Shown here: positions 16,021-25,144 of the stretch, one piece after another
Layout of the letters: every line of letters begins with the position of its first letter
Numbering within the stretch: position 1 is the stretch's first letter
Origin: a candidate division KSB1 bacterium
Lineage (GTDB): Bacteria > Zhuqueibacterota > Zhuqueibacteria > JANLFK01 > Oleimicrobiaceae
Assembly: GCA_024655945.1 (NCBI GenBank)
Contig: JANLFK010000003.1
Location: forward strand, 248,001 to 312,000
Direction of reading: 5' to 3'
Length of the DNA: 64,000 bases
Notes under the pieces: generated by a model
Told to the model about the DNA's origin: nothing
What the model saw: the letters and a program-made list of their open reading frames with translations, nothing else
The model's database searches: none
Position numbers and translations under genes: made by a program

Positions 16021-16584
16021 TCATATCCCCCTCTGCAAGTGGGCCACGAGAATGCGCAGCGCCACAGCCACCAAGATCGCGGCCCCCACCAACTGGGTGC
16101 TCTTGCCAAACACCCTGTGGGTGTGATGGCCTAACAGGCCACCGAGGCCGCTGAGAGAAAACGCCACCACCCCGATGATCGCGCACGAATAGAGCACGGC
16201 CAAACCCAGGAGCGCTAAGGAGAACCCCACCGCTAAGGCGTCGATGCTGGTAGCAACAGACAGCACCACCAGGGTGAGGCCACGGGTAGGATCGTTCTTG
16301 GGAAGCTCCGGCGGTCGCTTAGCCTCGTGCACCATGTGTCCGGCCACGCCTACGAGCAGCGCGAAGGCGACCCAATGGTCGTACCTCTCCAGCCAGCTAC
16401 TGACCACCGCGCCAATTGCCCAGCCGATGAGTGGCATCAGGAACTGAAACAGACCAAAGTGCAAGGACAGACGGAGTATTGCCCGGGCCCGCCAGGGGCG
16501 GAGGTTGGCCCCCACTCCTACCGCCACCGCGGTCGCATCCATGGCCAGGCCCACAGCGATAACGAAGACGGTCAGGAACTCCAT
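16021..16584 (-). CDS. mntP: putative Mn2+ efflux pump MntP
   Basis: 187 residues with six TM helices in two repeats. The repeat motifs are GLAMDATAVAVGVGANL in helix 1 and SVATSIDALAVGFSLALL in helix 4, carrying the paired Asp residues of the MntP family. MntP exports manganese across the inner membrane. The ATG at 16584 gives the usual N-terminus MEFLTVFVIAVGLAMDA. The upstream region was checked for the yybP-ykoY manganese riboswitch and none could be made out. Confidence 0.93.
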   Translation of the reverse strand: MEFLTVFVIAVGLAMDATAVAVGVGANLRPWRARAILRLSLHFGLFQFLMPLIGWAIGAVVSSWLERYDHWVAFALLVGVAGHMVHEAKRPPELPKNDPTRGLTLVVLSVATSIDALAVGFSLALLGLAVLYSCAIIGVVAFSLSGLGGLLGHHTHRVFGKSTQLVGAAILVAVALRILVAHLQRGI

Positions 16585-16756
16585 CCAGTCGGTCCCTTCC
16601 GCACGGCACAACGACTACGGCACTTGGCTCACCCGCAGGAGCACGCTTTGGCCAAAGGGCCGGTGGTCAGTCGGACGGCGGCCTAATATACGAAATCTGC
16701 GCGCCAATAGCAAAGGGCGAAATTGCCTTGCCCCTTGCGTCGCCTGAAGTTTGGGG

Positions 16757-16785
16757 TTGAAAATCAACCGCAAGTTGCATATATT
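16757..16785 (+). promoter_or_regulatory. promoter of hsp20-lon
   Basis: TTGAAA (16757-16762), a 17-nt spacer, then TATATT (16780-16785), 42 nt before the hsp20 start. It lies in the 243-base divergent region between mntP and hsp20. No CIRCE element accompanies it, so the pair is not under the same operator as groES. Confidence 0.75.
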
Positions 16786-16827
16786 TTCTACAGCTTGGTG
16801 CAAAGGTGTCCACTGGAGGAAGTAGGT

Positions 16828-17274
16828 ATGCCAATCGCGAGGCGGCTCGCTGCCATGGGCCTTGGCGAGGGAGGCGACGAGCCGGGCATGAGAGCGGGGG
16901 TCGTATTCACCAAGAACGTGAGCTATTGGGTCAGTGACCTGGGATGGAGCCCCAACACCGATATCTTCGAGACCGAGCAAGCACTGGTGATCCGCTTGGA
17001 GATTGCCGGGGTCGAGCGGGATCACATGGAGATCACCCTGCGGGAGAACACCCTCACGGTGCGCGGCTACCGGCACAGCAGCCCGCATGCGCAGCGGGTG
17101 TACTTCCACCAGGCGGAAATTAGCTACGGCCCGTTCGAGAAGGTCATTGTTCTGCCGGAACGCCTGGTTGCCGGCAGGGTTGAGGCACGCTACCGCCAGG
17201 GATTCCTGGAGATAACCATCGCCAAGGAGCAAGACGCCTTGCACGAAGCACGCGAAGTTCAGATCGAAGATTGA
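16828..17274 (+). CDS. Hsp20/alpha-crystallin small heat-shock protein
   Basis: 148 residues. The alpha-crystallin domain runs from about residue 37 to 138 ([35 protein letters not shown], ending [26 protein letters not shown] with the GxLxI-like pattern). It is an ATP-independent holdase that binds unfolding proteins in the cytoplasm. The ATG at 16828 has GGAGGA about 8 nt upstream; an in-frame ATG at 16723 lies upstream of the promoter and is discarded. lon follows after 23 nt, so the chaperone and protease are probably made together. Confidence 0.93.
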   Translation: MPIARRLAAMGLGEGGDEPGMRAGVVFTKNVSYWVSDLGWSPNTDIFETEQALVIRLEIAGVERDHMEITLRENTLTVRGYRHSSPHAQRVYFHQAEISYGPFEKVIVLPERLVAGRVEARYRQGFLEITIAKEQDALHEAREVQIED

Positions 17275-17297
17275 CTCAATCGGAGCAAACTACCTTT

Positions 17298-19676
17298 ATG
17301 ACCGAGCAGGGTAACAACACAGTCCCGGAATCGCCGTCCAAGATCGAGATACCTGCGGAGTTGCCGGTTTTGCCGCTGCGCGATACCGTGGTGTTTCCTT
17401 TCGTGGCCACGCCGCTGATTGTGGCCAGGCGGCCATCCGTGCAACTGATCGACGATGTGCTGAGTGGCGATCGCTTGCTGGCCCTGGTGGCGCAGCGTAA
17501 GCCCGAGCTCGAGGAGCCGAAGCCAGAGGATATCTACACCGTAGGCACGGCTGCCATCGTGCTCAAGATGCTCAAGTTCCCGGACGGCAGCCTGCGGGTG
17601 CTTGTGCAGGGGATCGAGCGCATCAAGGTGCTGGAGTACTCGTCGTCCGAGCCTTACTACCGGGCGAGAATCAAGGTGGTCAGGGAGTCGTATCGGCCCA
17701 GCACCACGATCGAAGCGCTGATGCGCAACGTGCAGATTCAGTTCCAGAAGATTGTCAGCCTGGTGCCGCACCTCCCTGACGAGCTGCAGGTGGTGGCCAT
17801 GAACCTGCAGGACCCGGGTCGGCTGGCGGACCTGGTGGCTTCCAACATCAACCTGAGCCTGCAGGAGAAGCAGGAAATCCTCGAGCATGCCGACGTCGAG
17901 CGGCGCTTGGAGAGGCTCACTGTCTTCCTCACTCGCGAGCTGGAAGTCTTAGAACTCGGCTCCAAGATCCAGAGCCAGGTGCAGAGCGAGTTGGGCAAGA
18001 ATCAGCGCGAGTACTTCTTGCGCGAACAGCTCAAGGCCATCCAGCAGGAGCTGGGCATCGGCGACGAACGTTCTGCGGAGATCAACGAGCTCCGCAAGGC
18101 AATCGAAGAAGCGAAGATGCCGGAGCAGGCCTATAAGGAGGCGATGCGGGAGTTGGATCGCCTCGCCAAGATGCAGCCCGGCGCCGCCGAGTACACGGTC
18201 TCGCGCACCTACATCGACTGGCTGGTCGCCCTGCCGTGGTCGGTTTCCACCCAGGACAACTTGGACATCGAAGCCGCGCGCAGAGTGCTGGATGAAGACC
18301 ACTACGACTTAGAGAAGGTCAAAGAGCGCATCCTCGAATACCTGGCAGTGCGCAAGCTGAAGCCCGATTCCAAAGGGCCTATCCTCTGCTTCGTGGGCCC
18401 GCCGGGTGTGGGCAAGACCTCCGTCGGGCGCTCCATTGCCCGGGCGCTGGGGCGCAAGTTCGTGCGCATGTCCTTGGGTGGGGTGCGCGACGAGGCGGAG
18501 ATCCGCGGCCACCGCCGCACCTACATCGGCGCCCTCCCAGGCCGCATCATTCAGGGGCTGAAGAACGCGCGCGCCAACAATCCGGTGTTCATGCTCGACG
18601 AGGTGGACAAGATCGGCGCTGACTTTCGCGGTGATCCCTCGTCGGCGCTGCTGGAAGTGCTCGACCCAGAACAGAACTTCTCCTTCTCCGACCACTACTT
18701 GGAGGTGCCCTTCGATCTGTCCAAGGTGATGTTTATCACCACGGCCAACGTCTTGGACACCATTCCCCCAGCGTTGCGCGACCGAATGGAGGTGTTGGAG
18801 TTGCCCGGCTACATCGCCGAGGAGAAACTGCATATCGCCTTCAAATACCTCATCCCGCGCCAGATCGAGGAGAATGGCCTCAAGCCGAAGCACATCACTT
18901 TCACCCACGCCGCCGTGCGCAAGATCATCCAGGCGTATACACGAGAGGCGGGCGTGCGCAACTTGGAGCGAGAAATCGCCTCCATCTGCCGCAAAGTGGC
19001 CAAAGAGGTCGCTGCCCACGGCGACACCAAGCACATCATCACGCCGGACAAGCTGCGGGAGTACTTAGGGCCGGCCAAGTTCTACTCCGAGGTCAAGGAG
19101 CGCACCAGCGAGCCGGGTGTGGCCACCGGTCTTGCCTGGACGCCGGTCGGCGGCGACATCCTCTTTGTCGAGGCGACCAAGATGCGCGGCAATAACAAGC
19201 TTACCCTCACCGGCCAGCTTGGCGAAGTGATGCGCGAGTCGGCGCAGGCTGCGCTCTCCTACGTCCGCTCCCGCGCTGCGCAGTTGGGCATCAGCGAGGA
19301 GGTCTTTGAAAAGCACGACATCCATGTGCACGTCCCCCAGGGAGCCATTCCGAAGGACGGCCCGTCTGCGGGCGTGACCATCGCCACCTCGCTGGTGTCG
19401 CTGCTCACCGATCGGCCTATCCGCAGCGACATCGCAATGACCGGGGAGATCACCCTGCGTGGCAAGGTGCTTCCGGTGGGGGGCATCAAGGAGAAGGTGC
19501 TGGCTGCCCGGCGCGCCGGTATCCGCCACATCATTCTGCCCAGCAAGAATGAGAAGGATTTGGCCGAGATCCCAGAAGAATTGCGCAAGGAAATCACGTT
19601 CTACTTTGTCGACAACATGGATCAGGTCTTGGAGTTGGCCCTGCGCAAGAATGGCCGTTTGCGCTCCCGCAGTTAG
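17298..19676 (+). CDS. lon: ATP-dependent protease Lon
   Basis: 792 residues. Domains in order: N-terminal substrate-binding LON domain ([19 protein letters not shown]), coiled helical region, AAA+ module with Walker A GPPGVGKT at residues 367-374 and Walker [12 protein letters not shown], then the protease domain. The catalytic dyad is Ser690 in DGPSAG and Lys733 in GGIKEK. It degrades damaged and regulatory proteins in the cytoplasm. The ATG at 17298 is chosen over a TTG at 17271 that overlaps the hsp20 stop. A terminator follows at 19704. Confidence 0.98.
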   Translation: MTEQGNNTVPESPSKIEIPAELPVLPLRDTVVFPFVATPLIVARRPSVQLIDDVLSGDRLLALVAQRKPELEEPKPEDIYTVGTAAIVLKMLKFPDGSLRVLVQGIERIKVLEYSSSEPYYRARIKVVRESYRPSTTIEALMRNVQIQFQKIVSLVPHLPDELQVVAMNLQDPGRLADLVASNINLSLQEKQEILEHADVERRLERLTVFLTRELEVLELGSKIQSQVQSELGKNQREYFLREQLKAIQQELGIGDERSAEINELRKAIEEAKMPEQAYKEAMRELDRLAKMQPGAAEYTVSRTYIDWLVALPWSVSTQDNLDIEAARRVLDEDHYDLEKVKERILEYLAVRKLKPDSKGPILCFVGPPGVGKTSVGRSIARALGRKFVRMSLGGVRDEAEIRGHRRTYIGALPGRIIQGLKNARANNPVFMLDEVDKIGADFRGDPSSALLEVLDPEQNFSFSDHYLEVPFDLSKVMFITTANVLDTIPPALRDRMEVLELPGYIAEEKLHIAFKYLIPRQIEENGLKPKHITFTHAAVRKIIQAYTREAGVRNLEREIASICRKVAKEVAAHGDTKHIITPDKLREYLGPAKFYSEVKERTSEPGVATGLAWTPVGGDILFVEATKMRGNNKLTLTGQLGEVMRESAQAALSYVRSRAAQLGISEEVFEKHDIHVHVPQGAIPKDGPSAGVTIATSLVSLLTDRPIRSDIAMTGEITLRGKVLPVGGIKEKVLAARRAGIRHIILPSKNEKDLAEIPEELRKEITFYFVDNMDQVLELALRKNGRLRSRS

Positions 19677-19703
19677 CCGGAATTGCTGGCGGGGGCGTGC
19701 ACC

Positions 19704-19729
19704 AGGGCTGTTGTCGCACAGCCCTTTTT
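19704..19729 (+). terminator. intrinsic terminator after lon
   Basis: AGGGCTGT-TGTCGC-ACAGCCCT is a perfect 8-bp stem with a 6-nt loop, followed by TTTT. It starts 28 nt after the lon stop. Confidence 0.85.
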
Positions 19730-19741
19730 GCTTGCTGCCGT

Positions 19742-19770
19742 TTGCAGTCGAGGGCCATGTCCCGTATGAA
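19742..19770 (+). promoter_or_regulatory. candidate promoter for the UDP-sugar pyrophosphorylase/AsmA/CHAT operon
   Basis: TTGCAG (19742-19747), 17-nt spacer, TATGAA (19765-19770), 32 nt before the GTG at 19803. It falls just after the lon terminator, which supports it, but both boxes are imperfect. Confidence 0.45.
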
Positions 19771-19802
19771 GTAACAGAATTCAAGCAGAGAGGCTGATCG
19801 GC

Positions 19803-21236
19803 GTGGCACAGGTGGACTACCGAGAGGTGAGACGGCGCTTCGAGCAAGCTGGCCAGGGACATGTGTTCCGCTTTTGGGAGGAGCTGACCCCCACAGAAAG
19901 AGAGCGACTCTTGAGGCAAGCAGCCGGCATCGACTTAGCCTTCATGCAGGATTTGTGGCGTCGCTACATTCTCACACCCCAGGACCGCTTTTTTAAGGGC
20001 GAGCTTGACCAACCCGACGTCATCCCCATACCGGGCACGCCGGAACAGATGGCGCAAGCGGCGCAGGCACGCCTGCGCGGCGAGGAGGCCCTGCGCACCG
20101 GCCTCGTGGGGGTCATTCTGGTCGCAGGGGGACAAAGTTCGCGCTTAGGACAGCCTTATCCTAAGGGACTACTGCCCATAGGGCCCATTACCGGCAAGAG
20201 CCTGTTGCAGTTTCACGCCGAGAAGATTTTGGCCATCAGCCGGCGTGTCGGGAAGCCCATCCCCTGGTACATCATGACCAGCGAGACTACCCACACCGCA
20301 ACAGTCGCCCACTTTCGGGAAAACCGCTTCTTTGGCCTCCCGGAGGACTCGGTGCACTTTTTCCAGCAGAACATGATCCCCGCCATGGACAGTCAGGGCA
20401 AGTTCTTCTTGGAGGCCCGCGACCGCATCTTTGTCAACCCTGATGGCCATGGCGGGCTGCTTCGGGCTCTCAGCAGAAGTGGCGCCCTTGACGACATGCA
20501 AGCGCGCGGGCTGAAGTGGCTCTTCTACTTCCAGGTCGACAATGTGCTGATCAAGATCTGCGATCCGGTATTTCTCGGCTATCACTTGCGCGAAGGTGCG
20601 GAGGTGTCCGCAAAGGTGCTCCGGCGGCGAGATGGCCAGGAGAAGATGGGCATTGCCGGCAAAGTCGGCGGCAGGCCGGTGGTGATCGAGTACAGCGACT
20701 TGCACGAGGAGCGATTGGCCTCTCTGCTGCCGGACGGCAACCTTCGCTACTGGGCCGGCAGCATTGCCATTCACGTGTTCAATGTCGACCTGCTGGAGCG
20801 GTTACAGGACTCTGGGTTCAGCCTGCCGTACCACGTCGCCCACAAGAAGATCCCCCACCTCGATGCCGCAGGAAGGATGGTGGAACCTAAGAAGGAGAAC
20901 GGCTACAAGTTCGAGCAGTTCATCTTCGATGTGCTACCGCAGGCCCGCAAAGTTGTCTTCATGGAGGTGGCCAGGGGCGAAGAGTTCAGCGCGCTCAAGT
21001 ACTCGCAAGGGACTGACTCGCCGGCCACCGCTCAGAAGGACATGATGCGCCTATGGGCTCGCTGGCTGGAGAAGGCTGGCTGCCGGGTAGCGCGTGGCGC
21101 CGACGGCGACCCTAAGCATCCCATAGAAATCAGCCCACTCCGCGCCTTAGATGCCGAAGAACTTGCCGCCAGCTTGTCCGCCCCGCTTACCATGGAGGGG
21201 CCCATCAATTTGGAGGCGGAAGAGCCTCCCCGGTAG
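19803..21236 (+). CDS. UDPGP-family nucleotidyltransferase (UDP-N-acetylglucosamine pyrophosphorylase-like)
   Basis: 477 residues. The eukaryotic-type UAP/UDPGP signature is clear: LVAGGQSSRLGQPYPKGLLPIG at about residues 102-123, followed by SLLQFHAEKI. Further conserved pieces are FVNPDGHGGLLRAL, YFQVDNVLIKICDP and KKENGYKFEQFIFD. Such enzymes make UDP-GlcNAc, UDP-GalNAc or UDP-glucose from the sugar 1-phosphate and UTP; which one cannot be read here. The GTG at 19803 has AGAGAGG about 10 nt upstream. It heads a run of genes with short gaps, ending in cell-envelope proteins. Confidence 0.88.
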   Translation: MAQVDYREVRRRFEQAGQGHVFRFWEELTPTERERLLRQAAGIDLAFMQDLWRRYILTPQDRFFKGELDQPDVIPIPGTPEQMAQAAQARLRGEEALRTGLVGVILVAGGQSSRLGQPYPKGLLPIGPITGKSLLQFHAEKILAISRRVGKPIPWYIMTSETTHTATVAHFRENRFFGLPEDSVHFFQQNMIPAMDSQGKFFLEARDRIFVNPDGHGGLLRALSRSGALDDMQARGLKWLFYFQVDNVLIKICDPVFLGYHLREGAEVSAKVLRRRDGQEKMGIAGKVGGRPVVIEYSDLHEERLASLLPDGNLRYWAGSIAIHVFNVDLLERLQDSGFSLPYHVAHKKIPHLDAAGRMVEPKKENGYKFEQFIFDVLPQARKVVFMEVARGEEFSALKYSQGTDSPATAQKDMMRLWARWLEKAGCRVARGADGDPKHPIEISPLRALDAEELAASLSAPLTMEGPINLEAEEPPR

Positions 21237-21270
21237 CTTTGACGCGGCCGCTGAAAAGGCCACCCTTGCT

Positions 21271-24200
21271 ATGCATGGTCAGGCACAGACATTCCGACCC
21301 ACGAGGGGACGCTGGCTAAAGGTGCTGGGGCTTGCGCTGGCCCTCTACGTTCTTGCTTTCGTCGTCGGGGGTCTCCTGCTGCGAGTCTTGGTGCCTGCGG
21401 ACCGCCTATCTGAAGCGGTGCTGGCTACCCTTGAACAGAGCCTCGGCCGGGAGCTCTCCGTAGAGAGCATCCAGTTCGGGCTGTTCAGAGGCATCACCCT
21501 CAATGGGGTGCGCATGACCACCCCTGCGGGCGGCGACAGCATCGCGTTCCCAATCAGGAGTGCGACTGCCGAGCGCTTTGTCCTCCACTATCGTCTGCGT
21601 TCCCTTTTCAAACGTCGCCTCGAGATTACGGAGGTCTCCCTGCACAACCCCCGGCTTGAGCTGTTCTTCTCTGGGCCCTCGGCTACAATGCCGGCGGCGA
21701 CGCCCCAAGACTCGTTGCCACGGGCGGTTTCCGTTCCGGTGAGCGTGGCATTGCAGCGGCTGGAAATCCGCGATGCCCACTGCACGGTGACCATCGCCAC
21801 CGACACGTCACGCTTGGAATTCGGCCTCGCTGGGCTCACCTTTGTGGCGTCCAAGCTCTATCTGCCGCGGGGCAAGGGTGAGGCATGGCACCAGGCGACC
21901 GGTAAGATCGCGCTCACGTGCGACAAGGCTCCCCTCTTTTTCCGGCAGGAACTGGCAAGTGCGGGGCGCACAGAGGTGAAGTGCCTTTTGGACTTGCAAC
22001 TGGCCGCGGAGTCGCGCGGGCTCGCGGACGTGGAGGCGAGGCTGCTCATCGCCGCGCACCGGGGGCAGGTCCAGCTGTCGGGCGGCCCAGCCTTCTCGGG
22101 TACCTTGCCATCTGTGGAAATCACCACCACGCTTCGCGGGAACGTGCCCCAAGGGGAGTTTCTTGTGGACAGGCTGAGTCTGGGCCTTGGCGGACAGGAG
22201 CTTCTGGAATGCCGTGGCCAGCTCAGTAGCCTCGGCAGCCAGCCGAAGGTGCACGCGGAGGTGGTAGAGGGCGAGATTTCCTTAGGCAAGCTTCTGGCGA
22301 CCGTGCGGCCCCTCCTCACCGAGACGGCATTCGCCGGCCTGTTGCCCGAGCGGCTCTCCGGGAGGCTTTCTTTTGCCGGCACGAGCCTCGACTGGGCCTT
22401 CCCTTCCCTCGCGGGCGGGAGTTCTTTGGACGCAAATGCTGCGGTGGATCTGCGCGACCTGTCGCTGGTCGTGCGCGACGTAGCGACGGTGGAACACCTC
22501 ACGCTCTCTGCACGGTGGGCCGCATCGGCGGACAGCGCCGGTCTGCGCACGGGAGGAGCCTCTGCCTCGTTGGCCTTTGACCAGGTGAGGTACAATTCGC
22601 CGGGGCTCCCCATGAGCGCTTTCCGGGGGAAGCTGGAGTTGAAGGCACTCGCCGGCGAGCGGCTGAGCTCGTTGATCACGGATTTCACGCTGAAGGTGGC
22701 CAGCCTCATGGGAGGGGAGCTGGAGGGCGAAGTGCATCTGTCAGCAGGCCAGGCCGCTGCAGCCTGGCGCGGCAACGTAGTCATGGCCGTGCGCCGTCTC
22801 CCCTTGGCGCCACTTACCGCAGGACAGGTACGTGGCAGCACCACCAGCTCCTTAGCTGCAAGGGTACGAGGCCTCAGCGACATCGGGCTGGAGCTCACTG
22901 TGGGCGTTGATTCCTTGGCTGCTCTCCTGCAAGGTCGCGAGCAGAGCCTGTCTCCGTTAGAGCTCACCGCGCTCGGCAAGCTGCGCACTAACGTGCGTTT
23001 CGATGCGGTGACGGTGGACTCGTTGTTGCTCCAGCTTGCCGACATGGTTTCGGCGCGCCTGGCAGGAAGCTTTGGGCTCCAGGACGAGCGCTTTTCCTTT
23101 ACTTTGCACGACCTGACGCTCCACCATCGCCCCCTGCCGCGCCTGCTGCCGGTTGAACTTGGCGAGCAGATTGGAGTTATCTCGCTGGCAGGGGCCACTC
23201 ATGTGCGCGGCAGCGCTTCTGGCCAACTACTCCCCGACAACTCTCGTTTTGAAGTGCAAGGTTCCGTAAGCTCTTCTATCGGCGCGTCGCTGCCGGCGCT
23301 GGGGCTGCAGGTATCGGGCGTAAGGCTCGGGGCTGAGCTGGCGATGACGCCCTCCCTTGCCCGGGCCACAATCGAGGCCCGCTTGGATACGGCAATCATC
23401 GCGCAGATGCGGGCGGCGCCTATCACCGGCAGCGGCGCTCGTTTTGAGGTGTCCCTGCCAGAGCTGCAGAGCCTCGTGCTGACGCGAGGTGAACTCTGGG
23501 TGCCGGCCTTTGCCGCAAAGGGAGAGCTGTCCGGTCACATGGCACCAGGTGCAGCAGGGCCAACAGGCGCGGTGGATGTGGCCTTCTCCCTGGACGCGAC
23601 AGACACCGTGCACGTCACGGACACGGTGAGTTTGTTGGGCAGGGTACTGGCCAAGGCAAAGCTGCGCATGGATGGCTCGGTGGCGGGTGTGGAAGGCAAC
23701 ATCTCCATCCCCGGCCTTGCCGTGTATCTGCCAGGGGGGACCTCGCTGAAGGGTATCCGCGCCGCAATCCCCTTCTCTCAGGCCTTTGACCTCCAGCGCA
23801 TGGAGCTTGTCCTGTCACCCCTCGAACGGTACGCTTACTCGGGCCCGGCCGGCGCCTATCCATCGCTCTTCGCCGCCCACTTCGCCGATGCACTGCCCGA
23901 GCAGGGGTGGCTGACCATCGATCGGCTATCCTTTGCCGCCTACGGCGCTCGCAACCTCCGCATGCGCCTCTTTGTCGGCGGGGGCAAGCTCATGGTGCCG
24001 ACCATGCTCCTGGATGCCTATGACGGCAACTTTGGCGGCAGCTTGGCAGTGGAGTTTCCCGCCCTGGATTTGGCGCGGGTGCAGTACAGGGTAGAGGGGC
24101 ACCTGTCCGGGCTAAATTCCGCCCTTCTGGCAGCAAGGAGCGGACAGCCGCTGGAGAAGGGGATTATCAATGCCAACTTCCGCTTCACCGGTACCGGACT

Positions 24201-24522
24201 GGATGTGCAGAAGGGGATAGAGGTCGAGGGGTTCTTTCGCATCACCGACATTGGGCCACGGGTGGCCGACAATCTGCTGCGCTCTCTGGACCCTCAGGGC
24301 CTGGATGCCGGCATTCGCAGCGCGCGCTTTTTCATCAACCACGGGTTCAAGCCGCGCGAGATGTCCTTTGACCTGCGGCACGCCCACCTCTACCCCAGCA
24401 TCCACCTCTCGCAACCCTGGTACTTCCCGGTGCGGGTCGGCGGCGGCAAAGTGGAGCTGGCGCGCATTCCGGTGGCCTTCTTCTTGCAGATGATCAAACA
24501 GGAAGCCGTACCGACGTACTGA
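21271..24522 (+). CDS. AsmA-like inner-membrane-anchored protein
   Basis: 1083 residues. One N-terminal TM helix (about residues 17-38, LGLALALYVLAFVVGGLLL) is followed by a long beta-rich, low-cysteine chain typical of the AsmA/YdbH/TamB/YhdP group. These form periplasmic grooves that carry phospholipids to the outer membrane. The C-terminal part (GGKLMVPTMLLDAYDGNFGGSL, then repeated beta-strands) resembles AsmA_2-type C-terminal domains. The ATG at 21271 is 34 nt after the previous stop and has only a weak ribosome-binding site. The next gene encodes a DUF1318 lipoprotein, as ydbL accompanies ydbH in E. coli. Confidence 0.82.
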   Translation: MHGQAQTFRPTRGRWLKVLGLALALYVLAFVVGGLLLRVLVPADRLSEAVLATLEQSLGRELSVESIQFGLFRGITLNGVRMTTPAGGDSIAFPIRSATAERFVLHYRLRSLFKRRLEITEVSLHNPRLELFFSGPSATMPAATPQDSLPRAVSVPVSVALQRLEIRDAHCTVTIATDTSRLEFGLAGLTFVASKLYLPRGKGEAWHQATGKIALTCDKAPLFFRQELASAGRTEVKCLLDLQLAAESRGLADVEARLLIAAHRGQVQLSGGPAFSGTLPSVEITTTLRGNVPQGEFLVDRLSLGLGGQELLECRGQLSSLGSQPKVHAEVVEGEISLGKLLATVRPLLTETAFAGLLPERLSGRLSFAGTSLDWAFPSLAGGSSLDANAAVDLRDLSLVVRDVATVEHLTLSARWAASADSAGLRTGGASASLAFDQVRYNSPGLPMSAFRGKLELKALAGERLSSLITDFTLKVASLMGGELEGEVHLSAGQAAAAWRGNVVMAVRRLPLAPLTAGQVRGSTTSSLAARVRGLSDIGLELTVGVDSLAALLQGREQSLSPLELTALGKLRTNVRFDAVTVDSLLLQLADMVSARLAGSFGLQDERFSFTLHDLTLHHRPLPRLLPVELGEQIGVISLAGATHVRGSASGQLLPDNSRFEVQGSVSSSIGASLPALGLQVSGVRLGAELAMTPSLARATIEARLDTAIIAQMRAAPITGSGARFEVSLPELQSLVLTRGELWVPAFAAKGELSGHMAPGAAGPTGAVDVAFSLDATDTVHVTDTVSLLGRVLAKAKLRMDGSVAGVEGNISIPGLAVYLPGGTSLKGIRAAIPFSQAFDLQRMELVLSPLERYAYSGPAGAYPSLFAAHFADALPEQGWLTIDRLSFAAYGARNLRMRLFVGGGKLMVPTMLLDAYDGNFGGSLAVEFPALDLARVQYRVEGHLSGLNSALLAARSGQPLEKGIINANFRFTGTGLDVQKGIEVEGFFRITDIGPRVADNLLRSLDPQGLDAGIRSARFFINHGFKPREMSFDLRHAHLYPSIHLSQPWYFPVRVGGGKVELARIPVAFFLQMIKQEAVPTY

Positions 24523-24553
24523 AACAACAAACATTGCGAAAGGAGGACGGCCC

Positions 24554-25135
24554 ATGGCGCGACACATCGCAGCAGCAGTGGTACTGGCCGGCATAGTGGC
24601 CAGCTGCAGTATCCGCGCACCTGAAGTGCAGGTGACCGGCGAGAAGACCGCCTTGGAGAACCAGGTGATCGGCACCTACCAACAGGTGGCCGACGAGAGC
24701 TGGATGATCGCTTCCACGCGGGCGGCAGACAGCGACCAGAAGGCGCAAATGGCCACCGAGAAGAAAGAGGTTCTCGATGCGGTGCAAAACCGCAAGTTCA
24801 ACAAAGACGACATCGACGAGTTCAAGCGGGATGGCGCCTTGGGCGAGAACAATCAAGGTTTTCTGGAGCTCCGTCGCCTGCCCAGACTGGATCAGGACCC
24901 GGAGTATCGTAGCCTGGTGGTCAGGATCATGAACGAAGAGAATCGGGATCGCAAGATCATCTACGATCGGGTCTTGGAGCTCAACCCCAACGCGGGCCGC
25001 GCCGGTACGGCTGCCGTCTATGCGGTCTTTGCCAAGATGAACAGCGAAGAGTCCGTCCCGGGCACCTGGGTACAGGCTGAGGACGGCACCTGGTATCGCA
25101 AAGGCAAGGAGGCTGCCCCCAACGAGAAGAAGTAG
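24554..25135 (+). CDS. DUF1318 (YdbL-like) lipoprotein
   Basis: 193 residues. A lipoprotein signal (VLAGIVASC, Cys 17 modified) is followed by a short segment IRAPEVQVTGEKTALENQVIG. A domain at about residues 75-145 has the YdbL pattern: RDGALGENNQGFLELR, then VVRIMNEENRDRKIIYDRVLEL. In E. coli separate genes encode the lipoprotein YnbE and the periplasmic YdbL acting with AsmA-like YdbH. Here lipoprotein anchor and YdbL-like domain are in one chain. AAGGAGG lies 8 nt before the ATG. 31 nt after the AsmA gene and 9 nt before the CHAT gene. Confidence 0.85.
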   Translation: MARHIAAAVVLAGIVASCSIRAPEVQVTGEKTALENQVIGTYQQVADESWMIASTRAADSDQKAQMATEKKEVLDAVQNRKFNKDDIDEFKRDGALGENNQGFLELRRLPRLDQDPEYRSLVVRIMNEENRDRKIIYDRVLELNPNAGRAGTAAVYAVFAKMNSEESVPGTWVQAEDGTWYRKGKEAAPNEKK

Positions 25136-25144
25136 CGGCAATAC

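Noticed and set aside
16585-16756. yybP-ykoY manganese riboswitch upstream of mntP
   Set aside because: I read the minus-strand leader for the conserved paired motifs of that riboswitch and could not place them. A covariance-model search would settle it.
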